The notes beneath the pieces were generated by a model. It worked only from the letters and a program-made list of their open reading frames with translations. It was not told where the DNA came from and did not search any database. Made by a program: the position numbers and the translations under genes. From Candidatus Aminicenantes bacterium UBA2190 (GTDB lineage Bacteria; Acidobacteriota; Aminicenantia; UBA2199): a DNA stretch of 28,524 nucleotides. Below, piece by piece: positions 1 to 7,028 of this stretch (its first letter is position 1; each line of letters starts with the position of its first letter). The stretch is taken from assembly GCA_002335385.1 (NCBI GenBank), contig DCVK01000050.1, forward strand, positions 1-28,524, given 5' to 3'.

Positions 1-65
<65 letters not shown>

Positions 66-67
66 TA

Positions 68-91
68 TTTAAAGGGCCGAAGCCCCTTAAA
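68..91 (-). other. rRNA leader hairpin with UUCG loop just before 16S
   Basis: On the minus strand the sequence forms a 10-bp stem (bases 82-91 with 68-77, one G-U pair) closed by a UUCG tetraloop, ending about 3 bases before the predicted 16S 5' end. UUCG loops closed by C-G are exceptionally stable. It probably helps define the leader/16S processing boundary. That role is inferred from position. Confidence 0.6.
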
Positions 92-166
92 CCGAATCTG
101 AATGTTTGAAACTGTGGTACAAAAAAATTTGGGTCTCTTGATGCTGGCTAAAACATCACTCTACTC

Positions 167-180
167 AGTTTTCAAAGATC
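167..180 (-). promoter_or_regulatory. boxA-like antitermination element of the rRNA leader
   Basis: On the minus strand this reads GATCTTTGAAAACT, close to the boxA-type motif found in many bacterial rRNA leaders, where NusB/NusE bind to make RNA polymerase resistant to termination. It lies about 26-39 nt after the predicted transcription start and about 100 nt before the 16S gene, as expected for such an element. The call rests on motif similarity and position only. Confidence 0.5.
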
Positions 181-212
181 CTTATTTTCTTCACCGAAGG
201 AAAAACATCGAC

Positions 213-283
213 ATTATACCCTTTTTTTCGGGCTTGTCAACACTAAAAAATATTTTTTTAAAATATTTTTACAACACAATAAT
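213..283 (-). promoter_or_regulatory. Strong rRNA operon promoter P1 with AT-rich upstream element
   Basis: On the minus strand there is a perfect -35 TTGACA (235-240), a 16-bp spacer and a perfect -10 TATAAT (213-218), giving a start near 205-206. Directly upstream (241-283) is an almost pure A/T stretch with phased A and T runs, matching the UP elements that bind the RNA polymerase alpha C-terminal domain at rRNA promoters. Both hexamers match the consensus fully, which is unusual in this GC-rich window. Confidence 0.85.
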
Positions 284-311
284 AGTATAAAAACCGTCAG
301 TTTTCAACCAA
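284..311 (-). promoter_or_regulatory. Possible second rRNA promoter P2
   Basis: On the minus strand, TTGGTT (306-311) and TATACT (284-289) are separated by 16 bp, upstream of P1. Tandem promoters are common for rRNA operons. The -35 match is only moderate. Bases 312-426, between this site and the amidohydrolase stop, hold no other gene or clear terminator that I can see. Confidence 0.35.
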
Positions 312-426
312 TTAGTCGTGCACATAAAAATTACTCTGAGAAGGCCTATAATATTACTTTTAAAGAAGATTCCCGCAAGAATTCCCCGCCGCTCCGCGAC
401 ACCGAGGGGCCGGTCGCGTCCGGCCG

Positions 427-2094
427 CTATTTTTGAAAAACGACTTTTCCGTTCAGGATCGTCTTGGCCACCGGAACCGTGAGAATGTCTTTTTTTGCGA
501 TCAAGAACAGGTCCTTCTCCATGACGACCATGTCGGCAAGCTTGCCGATCTCGATGCTCCCCTTCATGCTTTCCTGGAATTCAGCATAGGCCGAACCCAA
601 CGTATAGGCCTCGATGGCCTGTTCCAGGGCGATCTTCTCCAGGGGATGCCATCCCCCGGCGGGACCGCCGGCGGGCAGTTCACGGGTGACCGCGGCATAG
701 AGCCCCAGGCGCGGATCGAGCGGCTCGACGTCCCAGTCGGTGCCGAAGGCGACATGCGCGCCGGCTTCCAGGAAGGAACGCCAGCGATAGGCGTCGTCCA
801 CCCGCTTGCCGATGCGCTTCTCCGCCCAGCGCATGTCGTCGATGCAGTGTGACGGCTGGACCGAGGCGATGACGCCCAGTTCCCTGAAGCGCGCCACGTC
901 GGACCCGCGCACCACCTGCGAGTGCTCGACGCGGTGGCGGGAGTCGCGGGCGCCGTTCGCCTCCCTGGCCCTGGCGAAGGCGTCGAGGATCCAGGAATTG
1001 GCCTTGTCGCCGATGGCGTGGGCGGCTATTTGCAGGCCGGCGGCATCGGCATTCCGCACCAGGGCATCGAGCTGTTCTTTCGTGTGGATCGGCAGCCCGG
1101 TTGTCGATGGATCGTCGGCGTAAGGTTCAAAGAACAGCGCCGTGCCGGCGCCCATCGAGCCGTCGACGAAGAGCTTGACCGTGCCCAGGCGCAGGAACGG
1201 ATCGCCATAGGGCGACATGATGCCAATGCGCTGGAGATCGGCCCAGCCGTCGGCACCGCGCCAGGCATTGATGCGCACGCCCAGTTCCCCTTTTCGCAGC
1301 AGCTCCTGATAAATGGCCAGGTCCTCTGCCGAGCTATTGTCCTGGATGCTGGTCACGCCGAGTTTCTGGGCATGGCGCATGGCGGCGCGGATGGCCCGCT
1401 CGCGCTTTTCCTTCGACAGCGGCGGGATGACCCTGTCGACCAGGGACATGGCCGTGTCGCGCAGGATGCCGGTGGGCTCGCCCGTCTTTTTATCCTTGAC
1501 GATCTCGCCGCCCTGCGGGTCGGGGGTGTCGCGGCTGATCCCGGCCAGCTTCAGGGCCAGCGAGTTGGCCAGGGCCATGTGGCCGTCGAGGCGCGAGACC
1601 AGGACCGGGTGATCGGGCGTGATGGGGTCGATCATCTCCTTGCGCGGGTGCTTCTTTGACGGCCAGTTCTCGTGGTCCCAGTTGCCGCCGGTGACCCATT
1701 CCCCTTCCGGCACCTTATATATATACTCCTTTAATATCCGGGCAAATTCCTTTTCATCGCGGGCCGGGCGCAGGTCGATGCCCAACAGGTAGAGGCCGCC
1801 GTTGGTGAAGTGCAGGTGGGCATCGTTGAAACCAGGCAGGCCGAGCTTGCCCCCCAGGTCGATGACCTCCGTCTCCTTGCCGATCAGTTTCTTGATTTCT
1901 TCGTCTTTTCCAACTGCGACAAATTTGCCGTCACGGATGGCGACCGCCTGGGCCCAGGGCTGGGTCTTGTTGACCGTGAATATCCTTCCATTCAGTAAAA
2001 CCATGTCGGCCATCAAGCCCTCCTCAACCGCATAAAGAGAGGAAAATCCCGATATGACGACAAATAACAATATTATAAAAAACATTCTTTTCAT
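427..2094 (-). CDS. Exported amidohydrolase, YtcJ/amidohydrolase-3 family
   Basis: This 555-residue protein belongs to the metal-dependent amidohydrolase superfamily (amidohydrolase 3, YtcJ-like), which hydrolyses C-N bonds in diverse amides. The substrate cannot be told from sequence. A signal peptide (MKRMFFIILLFVVISGFSSL, cleavage near residue 22) implies export. The metal motif HxH is H93/H95 in GFNDAHLHF. Later hallmarks are VKLFVDGSMGAGTALFFEPY (the usual VKLFADGSLGS block), HAIGDKAN, RVEHSQ and the C-terminal FGTDWDVEPLDP, so the family is complete and of normal length. The start at 2094 has a good AGGAG site seven bases upstream and a near-consensus promoter at 2136-2165. It appears monocistronic, separated from the upstream M23 gene by a palindrome. 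No terminator is visible between it and the rRNA promoter region. Confidence 0.92.
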   Translation of the reverse strand: MKRMFFIILLFVVISGFSSLYAVEEGLMADMVLLNGRIFTVNKTQPWAQAVAIRDGKFVAVGKDEEIKKLIGKETEVIDLGGKLGLPGFNDAHLHFTNGGLYLLGIDLRPARDEKEFARILKEYIYKVPEGEWVTGGNWDHENWPSKKHPRKEMIDPITPDHPVLVSRLDGHMALANSLALKLAGISRDTPDPQGGEIVKDKKTGEPTGILRDTAMSLVDRVIPPLSKEKRERAIRAAMRHAQKLGVTSIQDNSSAEDLAIYQELLRKGELGVRINAWRGADGWADLQRIGIMSPYGDPFLRLGTVKLFVDGSMGAGTALFFEPYADDPSTTGLPIHTKEQLDALVRNADAAGLQIAAHAIGDKANSWILDAFARAREANGARDSRHRVEHSQVVRGSDVARFRELGVIASVQPSHCIDDMRWAEKRIGKRVDDAYRWRSFLEAGAHVAFGTDWDVEPLDPRLGLYAAVTRELPAGGPAGGWHPLEKIALEQAIEAYTLGSAYAEFQESMKGSIEIGKLADMVVMEKDLFLIAKKDILTVPVAKTILNGKVVFQK

Positions 2095-2135
2095 GTAAAT
2101 TCTCCTGTTTATTCATCTTTATCAATTGAAAATGC

Positions 2136-2165
2136 ATAATAGTACCGATGGTGTTTGAATGTCAA
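2136..2165 (-). promoter_or_regulatory. Sigma70-type promoter of the amidohydrolase gene
   Basis: On the minus strand, a perfect TTGACA (2160-2165) and TATTAT (2136-2141) are 18 bp apart. The start falls near 2129, giving a leader of about 35 nt that carries the AGGAG ribosome site. Confidence 0.65.
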
Positions 2166-2223
2166 ATAAACGAGAGCAGGGGCTTGATTCATCAAACCCT
2201 TCATGGAATCGATTGAAAAATGC

Positions 2224-2244
2224 GGGCGGGTTTAAAACCCGCCC
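2224..2244. repeat. Palindromic GGGCGGGTTT/AAACCCGCCC element
   Basis: A perfect 10-bp inverted repeat (2224-2233 and 2235-2244) with a single central base. It ends in CGCCCCTAC, whose CTA is the stop codon of the M23 gene (2245-2247). A second palindrome with the same outer edge (CGCCCCTAC) is at 5608-5629, so they look like two members of a dispersed REP-like family. In the mRNA it could act as a 3' hairpin, but it has no U-tract. Confidence 0.6.
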
Positions 2245-3864
2245 CTACTGCACCGTCGGTCCGATAAAGTCGAAGGGATTCCGCGGCTCGCCCTTGAAGC
2301 GGATCTCGAAATGCAGGTGCGGCCCGGTGCTGACGCCGCTGGAGCCGACCGTGCCGATCAACTGCCCCTGCGTCACGGCATCGTCTTTTTTCACCTCGCG
2401 CGAATTGAGGTGGTGATAGGCGGTGGTGTAGCCGTTGCCGTGGTCGATCACGATGCGGTTGCCATCCTTGTCATTGAACTCGCTGGCCCTAACTGTGCCG
2501 GCGGCGGTACTGACCACTGGCGTTCCTTTCCTGGCTGCGATGTCGATGCCCGGATGAAAGTCCTCCTTTTTGGTCATGTGATTAAGACGCTTGCCGAAAA
2601 TTGACGTGATGAATGTTCCGTCGGGGAGTTTACCGGCTTCCGTTCCGACATATCCCATGGTTGGCCAGATGGCCTTGAATCGGTTCACGATCAGCAGGCC
2701 ATTGCGGCCATCGCTGGCTACATCGAGCCCATGCATGTCCATTAAGCGGGCCAGGGCCTGGTCCCATGGCATATTGGGGATATCGCAGGTTATCCTGCTG
2801 TTCACGTTAGGATCAAGCGTGATGGGAACCTTGGCGATCTTGGCCAAGAACAAGACCAGATTGGAGGGAACAAGATTTTTAAAAGCGAAAGAGATCTCTT
2901 CCGCCTTGTATTTCGGGCCGAGAAGCGGCTCGCATAGACCGCGAATCCTGCGGTATAGGGTCTCCTCGCCGGGGTTCAACGGAACCGCAGGGCGGGTAAA
3001 ATCCAGGGCCACGCCGCCTTTTACAAAATAGAATGTACAGGTGAAGGACTGTGGTTTAGCCTCTCCGTCGATGACCAGCGGCTCGATCCGCCATTGCCTG
3101 ACGGCCTCGACCGCGGCCTTGACGAATTCATCCTCCTCGCTTCGGAAGGCCTGCACGTTCCCCACTCTCCCTGCTTTGTCCACATCGATCTGCAGGGTGA
3201 CGCTACCCTGCTGGCCGGCGGCAAGCATTTTTTCCGGATAGACCGGATCGACCTTTTTCAGAAGCTTGGCAACGGGAAAGTCGTCCCACTTGGCTGCCCC
3301 TACCCGCTGCAGATCAGCCTCCTGGATGACGGCGGCGTCGGCCTGGCGCTGCATGGCCAGGAAATAGGGATGGGAGAACGAATCCTCGAAGCCGAAGACC
3401 ATGACCTTTCCGGCAGGCAGCACGATCTCATTATCGAGCAGCATCGACATCTCCTTCATTCCCTGGTCGATCACCTGCACCTGGAAGGCATCGGCCGCAG
3501 TCAGCTTGACGACCTGCAGCAGGAACTCGTGGCCGTTGAGCACCACCATCTGGAAGCGCTTCTCCGCCTTTTCCCGCTCCCAGCCCCACTGGGTCTGGAC
3601 AAGGACAGACAGATCCTTCAAATTGAAAACCCGCTTGAGCTCGGCTTCCTCCTCCTGCATCCCCTTCTCGGTAATGAAGTTGCCGATGAACAGGGGGCGC
3701 AGGGTATACGTCGTCACGACCTTGGCCTCGGCCGGCTTTGGGCCGCGGACACCCTCGTAAAAGCGCAGCTGCAGCAGTATATCCCCCTCTGCCAGCGCCT
3801 GCAGCGGGGCCAGCCAGGCGATCATGCCGAGCAGCAAAAAATAAAGTGCCGTTCTTTTTTTCAT
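2245..3864 (-). CDS. Exported TonB_C-STN-M23 (LytM) fusion peptidase
   Basis: This 539-residue exported protein has three recognisable modules after a signal peptide (MKKRTALYFLLLGMIAWLAP...ALA). Residues about 190-280 match a TonB C-terminal domain (VDPVYPEKMLAAGQQGSVTL, then a VRQWRIEP-type end). Residues about 325-392 match a secretin/TonB short N-terminal (STN) domain (ITLDPNVNSRITCDI, MPWDQAL). The C-terminus is an M23 zinc metallopeptidase with HPGID (H437, D441) and HLHFE (H516, H518), plus YHHL; all zinc and catalytic positions are present. M23 enzymes cut peptidoglycan cross-links. I chose the start at 3864, not the upstream in-frame ATG at 4188, because GGAG lies seven bases before it and a signal peptide follows. 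It begins 2 nt after the anti-sigma stop, so it is probably co-transcribed with the ECF sigma pair. Confidence 0.88.
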   Translation of the reverse strand: MKKRTALYFLLLGMIAWLAPLQALAEGDILLQLRFYEGVRGPKPAEAKVVTTYTLRPLFIGNFITEKGMQEEEAELKRVFNLKDLSVLVQTQWGWEREKAEKRFQMVVLNGHEFLLQVVKLTAADAFQVQVIDQGMKEMSMLLDNEIVLPAGKVMVFGFEDSFSHPYFLAMQRQADAAVIQEADLQRVGAAKWDDFPVAKLLKKVDPVYPEKMLAAGQQGSVTLQIDVDKAGRVGNVQAFRSEEDEFVKAAVEAVRQWRIEPLVIDGEAKPQSFTCTFYFVKGGVALDFTRPAVPLNPGEETLYRRIRGLCEPLLGPKYKAEEISFAFKNLVPSNLVLFLAKIAKVPITLDPNVNSRITCDIPNMPWDQALARLMDMHGLDVASDGRNGLLIVNRFKAIWPTMGYVGTEAGKLPDGTFITSIFGKRLNHMTKKEDFHPGIDIAARKGTPVVSTAAGTVRASEFNDKDGNRIVIDHGNGYTTAYHHLNSREVKKDDAVTQGQLIGTVGSSGVSTGPHLHFEIRFKGEPRNPFDFIGPTVQ

Positions 3865-3866
3865 TT

Positions 3867-4361
3867 TCAACTCCGTTTGTCGTTTTTCGCGATCCAGAAA
3901 ATTGTTCGATCGGGATTGCGGCTCTGGACCTGGAAAACCCTTGCCGGCTGATTCCCGATCCTTGCCGAGCACAGGCGGGTCTGCTCCGCGGGGCGATGCA
4001 CGGTCGGAACCGGCTGCTGCCCGGATTGCCCATCCCTGAGCAATGCCCAAAAGCCGGCGCCCAGCAGGAGCATAATCCCAGCGGCAGCATAGGCCCAGCG
4101 CCGGGCACTTCGTGTCGGCAGTAGAACGGCGCCGACGCCGGGAGCCGGCATCTGCAAGCCGTCGATCCCCTGTTTCACTCCGGGCCACAAGTCAAGCCCG
4201 GGTGCAAGCCGATCGGAGGTGACAAGGATGGGGGGGATAACTTCATCGCTTTCGCTCTCATGCTGGCAACGCGGGCAGCTGTTGATGTGCAGGCGGCACA
4301 GGCGCAGCCGCAGGCCGGCAAGGGGAATGCGGCAAAGCACTTCGAACCAGGCGCAGTTCAT
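3867..4361 (-). CDS. Putative membrane anti-sigma factor with zinc-binding HxxxCxxC motif
   Basis: This 164-residue protein carries H25-x3-C29-x2-C32 near its N-terminus, the core of the ZAS/zf-HC2 domain of anti-sigma factors, with Cys3, Cys10 and Cys22 before it. One membrane segment lies at about residues 90-108 (YAAAGIMLLLGAGFWALL), followed by a basic, poorly structured tail. The ATG overlaps the sigma-factor stop (ATGA), with GAGGAGG inside the end of the sigma gene, so the two are translationally coupled. This is the usual arrangement of an ECF sigma and its inhibitor. I infer that it holds the sigma at the membrane until a signal arrives. The zinc motif and location support the call; overall similarity is weak by eye. 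Confidence 0.72.
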   Translation of the reverse strand: MNCAWFEVLCRIPLAGLRLRLCRLHINSCPRCQHESESDEVIPPILVTSDRLAPGLDLWPGVKQGIDGLQMPAPGVGAVLLPTRSARRWAYAAAGIMLLLGAGFWALLRDGQSGQQPVPTVHRPAEQTRLCSARIGNQPARVFQVQSRNPDRTIFWIAKNDKRS

Positions 4362-4930
4362 GATACCTCCTCAGGGTTCGGCTTATTCAGTCCGGTGGAG
4401 AAGCCGGCGGCCGCTAGCTCCCTTTTCAGTTTTCTCCTGGCGTTGAGCAGGTGCACGCGTACGGTCGATTCCGTGCAGCCAAGGGCCATCGCGATCTCCG
4501 CCGACTCCCAGCCCTCGTTGTACTTCAGCGCCAGCGCCGACCGCTCCTGGGGAGTAACCTTGCGCAGGGCCGGCTGCCAGATGGGCGACTCCTCGATCGG
4601 CCCGGCGGGAACCTGCACCGGGTCTGCGCTCGCCGCCTCGCGCTGCCAAAAGCGGCGGAACCTGCGCTTCCGGCGCAGCAGGTCGATGCCGAAATGGTAG
4701 GCAATGGCGAACAGCCAGCTCTTGAAGCCGCGAGAGCGGTCAAACTGCCCGAGCCTCGTGTAGGCCTGGATAAAAATATCCTGGGCGGCGTCGCGCGCGT
4801 CGTCGCCACTGCCGAGCAGGTTCCACAGGAAAGCCACCAGCCGCGCCTGATAGCGCTTTACCAGGTTCTCATAAGCGGCGGGATCACCCTTCAGCACCCT
4901 GTCGATCCAGTCATTTTCGTCCGGCTTCAT
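4358..4930 (-). CDS. ECF-type RNA polymerase sigma factor
   Basis: A 190-residue group 4 (ECF) sigma factor. Region 2 is at about residues 18-95 (YENLVKRYQARLVAFLWNLL, then DARDAAQDIFIQAY and FKSWLFAIAYHFGIDLLRR), the part that melts the -10 element. Region 4 is at about 130-178 (ERSALALKYNEGWESAEIAM, CTESTVRVHLLNARRKLKRE), a helix-turn-helix for the -35. There is no region 3, as expected. It overlaps the anti-sigma gene downstream and lies 34 bp after the membrane-protein gene upstream, so all four genes (5561 to 2245) may form one operon. Its target promoters cannot be read from this window. The ribosome site is weak (GGCGA). Confidence 0.95.
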   Translation of the reverse strand: MKPDENDWIDRVLKGDPAAYENLVKRYQARLVAFLWNLLGSGDDARDAAQDIFIQAYTRLGQFDRSRGFKSWLFAIAYHFGIDLLRRKRRFRRFWQREAASADPVQVPAGPIEESPIWQPALRKVTPQERSALALKYNEGWESAEIAMALGCTESTVRVHLLNARRKLKRELAAAGFSTGLNKPNPEEVS

Positions 4931-4964
4931 TCGCCGCTATTACGAACGGCCCAGGCCGCCGCGT

Positions 4965-5561
4965 TTAGAAGAAAAACGCCCCGACAGGAGGGCCTCCGCC
5001 GTTCCCCGGCTTGTCGTCTCCGTCCTCTTTTTCGTCTTCCGCAGACCCCAAGCCGTTTGCCGCCTGTTGAGAGCGGATCGTGGCCGCATCCAGCCTGCCC
5101 GTCACCTGCATGATCGGATGCCAGTCATCGAGGTTCCAATACAGGCAATAACGCATGGGACTGTCATCGGGGAGCAGGATGCGCGACTTGCGCTCGCGCA
5201 AGTCCAGCAGGCAGCGCAGGCGGTTCAGGTCGAAATGGCGGCATTCGTGGCAGAACGTCTGGAACCCGGGGTCCGCGGTGGCCGAACTTTCCAGGAAGGC
5301 TCGCCTCTCCTCAAGAAAACGGGGCAGCAATTCTTTCAGGCGCCTGCGTTTCTTATCCGCTTTTTGCAACAGGACTCCGTACCCGACTGTCCCGATCAAG
5401 GCGGCGATGAGCGCAAGCTTGAACGTCCACATGCCGAAGACCGCCCGCGGCGTCAGCATGTAGGTGAGCAGATCCATGAGCATCAGGGTGGCCAGCGCCG
5501 AAATGCCGGCGATGGTCCACAGACGCCTGTCGCGGAAGAGGTTGGACAGGAAATAGTTCAT
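4965..5561 (-). CDS. Two-pass membrane protein with cysteine motif, unknown function
   Basis: This 198-residue protein has no family I recognise. Two membrane helices lie near the N-terminus (LWTIAGISALATLMLMDLLT and FKLALIAALIGTVGYGVLL), then a basic, coiled-coil-like linker (KADKKRRRLKELLPRFLEER). A soluble domain follows with FCHECRHFDLNRLRCLL, a CxxC plus Cys arrangement that could bind zinc or a cluster, and YCLYWNLDDWHP. The tail is acidic, glycine-rich and ends in FFF. The start at 5561 is preferred over an in-frame ATG nine bases upstream because a near-perfect extended -10 (5569-5574) would start the RNA right at 5561-5562, giving a leaderless message. It is probably the first gene of the sigma/anti-sigma/M23 run; a role in sensing for that system is only a guess. 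Confidence 0.75.
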   Translation of the reverse strand: MNYFLSNLFRDRRLWTIAGISALATLMLMDLLTYMLTPRAVFGMWTFKLALIAALIGTVGYGVLLQKADKKRRRLKELLPRFLEERRAFLESSATADPGFQTFCHECRHFDLNRLRCLLDLRERKSRILLPDDSPMRYCLYWNLDDWHPIMQVTGRLDAATIRSQQAANGLGSAEDEKEDGDDKPGNGGGPPVGAFFF

Positions 5562-5568
5562 CGGAACC

Positions 5569-5599
5569 ATTATAGCAGGAACGTGTTTGGATAACACAA
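5569..5599 (-). promoter_or_regulatory. Extended -10 promoter giving a leaderless mRNA
   Basis: On the minus strand, TTGTGT (5594-5599) is followed after 19 bp by TATAAT (5569-5574), preceded by TGC (an extended -10). Transcription should begin near 5562, one base before the ATG at 5559-5561. No Shine-Dalgarno sequence precedes that ATG, which is consistent with leaderless translation. Confidence 0.5.
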
Positions 5600-5607
5600 C
5601 ATCCGCA

Positions 5608-5629
5608 GGGGCGACAGGCCGGTCGCCCC
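5608..5629. repeat. Palindromic GGGGCGAC/GTCGCCCC element
   Basis: An 8-bp perfect inverted repeat around AGGCCG, flanked by GCA on the left and TAC on the right. It shares the outer edge CGCCCCTAC with the element at 2224-2244 and lies in the divergent gap between the membrane-protein and HEPN-like genes. It is probably a second copy of a dispersed palindromic family and has no U-tract. Confidence 0.55.
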
Positions 5630-5653
5630 TACGCAGAATCTTTTCCCATTTTA

Positions 5654-5662
5654 TGCTATGAT
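5654..5662 (+). promoter_or_regulatory. Extended -10 element (TGC TATGAT) of the HEPN-like gene
   Basis: TGC followed by TATGAT (5657-5662) is an extended -10 with no convincing -35. The start would be near 5669, leaving a leader of about 25 nt containing the GGAGGT ribosome site at 5681. Confidence 0.4.
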
Positions 5663-5693
5663 GAATTTGATCAACTCCCTGGAGGTGGCTCCC

Positions 5694-7013
5694 ATGGCCG
5701 AAAAACCCGAGTGCGCGAAGCTGACGGCCGAAGCCGGCGACCTGCTGGCGCTGAACCGCCCCGCGGAGAACGCGGAGCTGTGGGATTTCGTCCGCTCCTG
5801 GCTGCGGCGCTTCCAGAAGACCGACGGCGACAAGGCCGCCGAGCGCTTCGTCTGCCTCTGGGCCGCCGTCCTGGCCTGGGCGGCCAAAGGGGTCAAGGAC
5901 ATTGGCCGCATCCTTGACGAAGTCTACCTGGCCCACTGCCTGGCCAGGGACCAGAAACTGGCCGAGCGCTTCGCCAACCTGTACAAGATCGACAAGGATT
6001 TCCGCAAGAGGATCGAGCGCTTCATCACCGCGGCTCCCGTTTTCCAGGTTGCCTGGCTGCAGAAGAACGCCGTCGGCGAATGGGATCCCGGCCAGGACCG
6101 CCGGGCCTTTATCGTGAAGGCGTTCGAGAAAGACCCGCTTGCCGGCGCATTCGCCCCGGCCTGCGCCCGCGACCATGTGCAGGCCGACGAAAAGATCCCG
6201 GTTGACTGGGAACATGTCTTTTCCATGATCGCCCAGGTGCGCTACAACCTGTTCCATGGCGGAAAGAACTACAGGAACTCCGGTGAGCGGCAGTTCCTGG
6301 AGCCGGCCATGGCCATCCTCTGGGAAGTGTGGCGTTTTGAGCTCCCCTCGGGCATCCTGCTCTCGCGGGTCTCCTGGCTGCGGGCACTGCTGCGCAGCGG
6401 CTTCCTGGCCCAGGAGGTCGACAACAAGATCACGCTGGCCGAGGAAACGGAGGCCAACAAGAAATACCTGCAGAAACTCCTGGCCGCCGGCCACTTCGGC
6501 ACGCTAAAGAACAACATCCTGCTGCTCAACGAGCCCTACGTCGAGGAATCGTACTGGCTGCGCGCCGTGGACAGCAGTCACGGCAGCGCCGAGATGGGCA
6601 ATGCCGACGACCTGGCCATCATGGACACCCATATGGCGGGCCTGGTGCGCTGGCTGAACCAGATCGGCATCGGCACCGAGCTGAGCTGCGACGGCCATGG
6701 CGAGAAGAAGCCTTCATTCATCGCGATCGACGAGGAGAGCGCGCGCCTGGCCGCCTGGCTGCTCAACTTCCGGGTGCCGCAGTTCAACCCGTCGGGGAAG
6801 ACCGTCAAGTATGCCGGGGCCGGGCCCAACCCCAACGCCGCCAAGCCGGCCGAGCGGCTGAGGAGAATGCTCGACGCCGCCGAGTGGCTGGCCAAGAACC
6901 GCGACGACCTCAAGGTCATGGTGGCCGCGATGCGCCGCGTTTCCGCGCCCAAGACGCCGCCCAAACCCGAGCCCGTGCCGACCAGGGAACAGGGCTTGAA
7001 GCCCAAGTCGTAA
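5694..7013 (+). CDS. HEPN-like domain protein with C-terminal SCDGHG domain
   Basis: A 439-residue soluble protein without an assigned family. The middle part carries QVRYNLFHGGKNY, which contains R183-x4-H188. This matches the RX4-6H catalytic motif of HEPN-superfamily RNases and the RNNLFHGGK-type signature of HEPN proteins in restriction and toxin systems. An earlier helix (ERFVCLWAAVLAWAAKG) fits the first HEPN helix. Toward the C-terminus, LVRWLNQIGIGTELSCDGHG (Cys332, His335) and SARLAAWLLNF suggest a small separate domain, and the last about 25 residues are Pro/Lys-rich. I start at 5694 because GGAGGT lies seven bases upstream; an ATG at 5658 lacks such a site. It stands 15 bp before the peroxidase gene with no antitoxin-like partner. 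An RNase role is inference from the motif. Confidence 0.72.
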   Translation: MAEKPECAKLTAEAGDLLALNRPAENAELWDFVRSWLRRFQKTDGDKAAERFVCLWAAVLAWAAKGVKDIGRILDEVYLAHCLARDQKLAERFANLYKIDKDFRKRIERFITAAPVFQVAWLQKNAVGEWDPGQDRRAFIVKAFEKDPLAGAFAPACARDHVQADEKIPVDWEHVFSMIAQVRYNLFHGGKNYRNSGERQFLEPAMAILWEVWRFELPSGILLSRVSWLRALLRSGFLAQEVDNKITLAEETEANKKYLQKLLAAGHFGTLKNNILLLNEPYVEESYWLRAVDSSHGSAEMGNADDLAIMDTHMAGLVRWLNQIGIGTELSCDGHGEKKPSFIAIDEESARLAAWLLNFRVPQFNPSGKTVKYAGAGPNPNAAKPAERLRRMLDAAEWLAKNRDDLKVMVAAMRRVSAPKTPPKPEPVPTREQGLKPKS

Positions 7014-7028
7014 GATCGGGAGGAAAGC

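Noticed and set aside
102..290. 62-residue plus-strand reading frame in the rRNA upstream region
   Set aside because: It lies antisense to the rRNA leader and promoter, has AT-rich low-complexity codons and no ribosome site.
3865..4188. N-terminal extension of the M23 frame back to an ATG at 4188
   Set aside because: It overlaps the anti-sigma gene, is arginine-rich without pattern, and a signal peptide with GGAG site begins at 3864.
5562..6494. Long extension of the minus frame of the membrane protein up to 6494
   Set aside because: It is antisense to the HEPN-like gene and lacks any motif; the membrane helices begin just after 5561.
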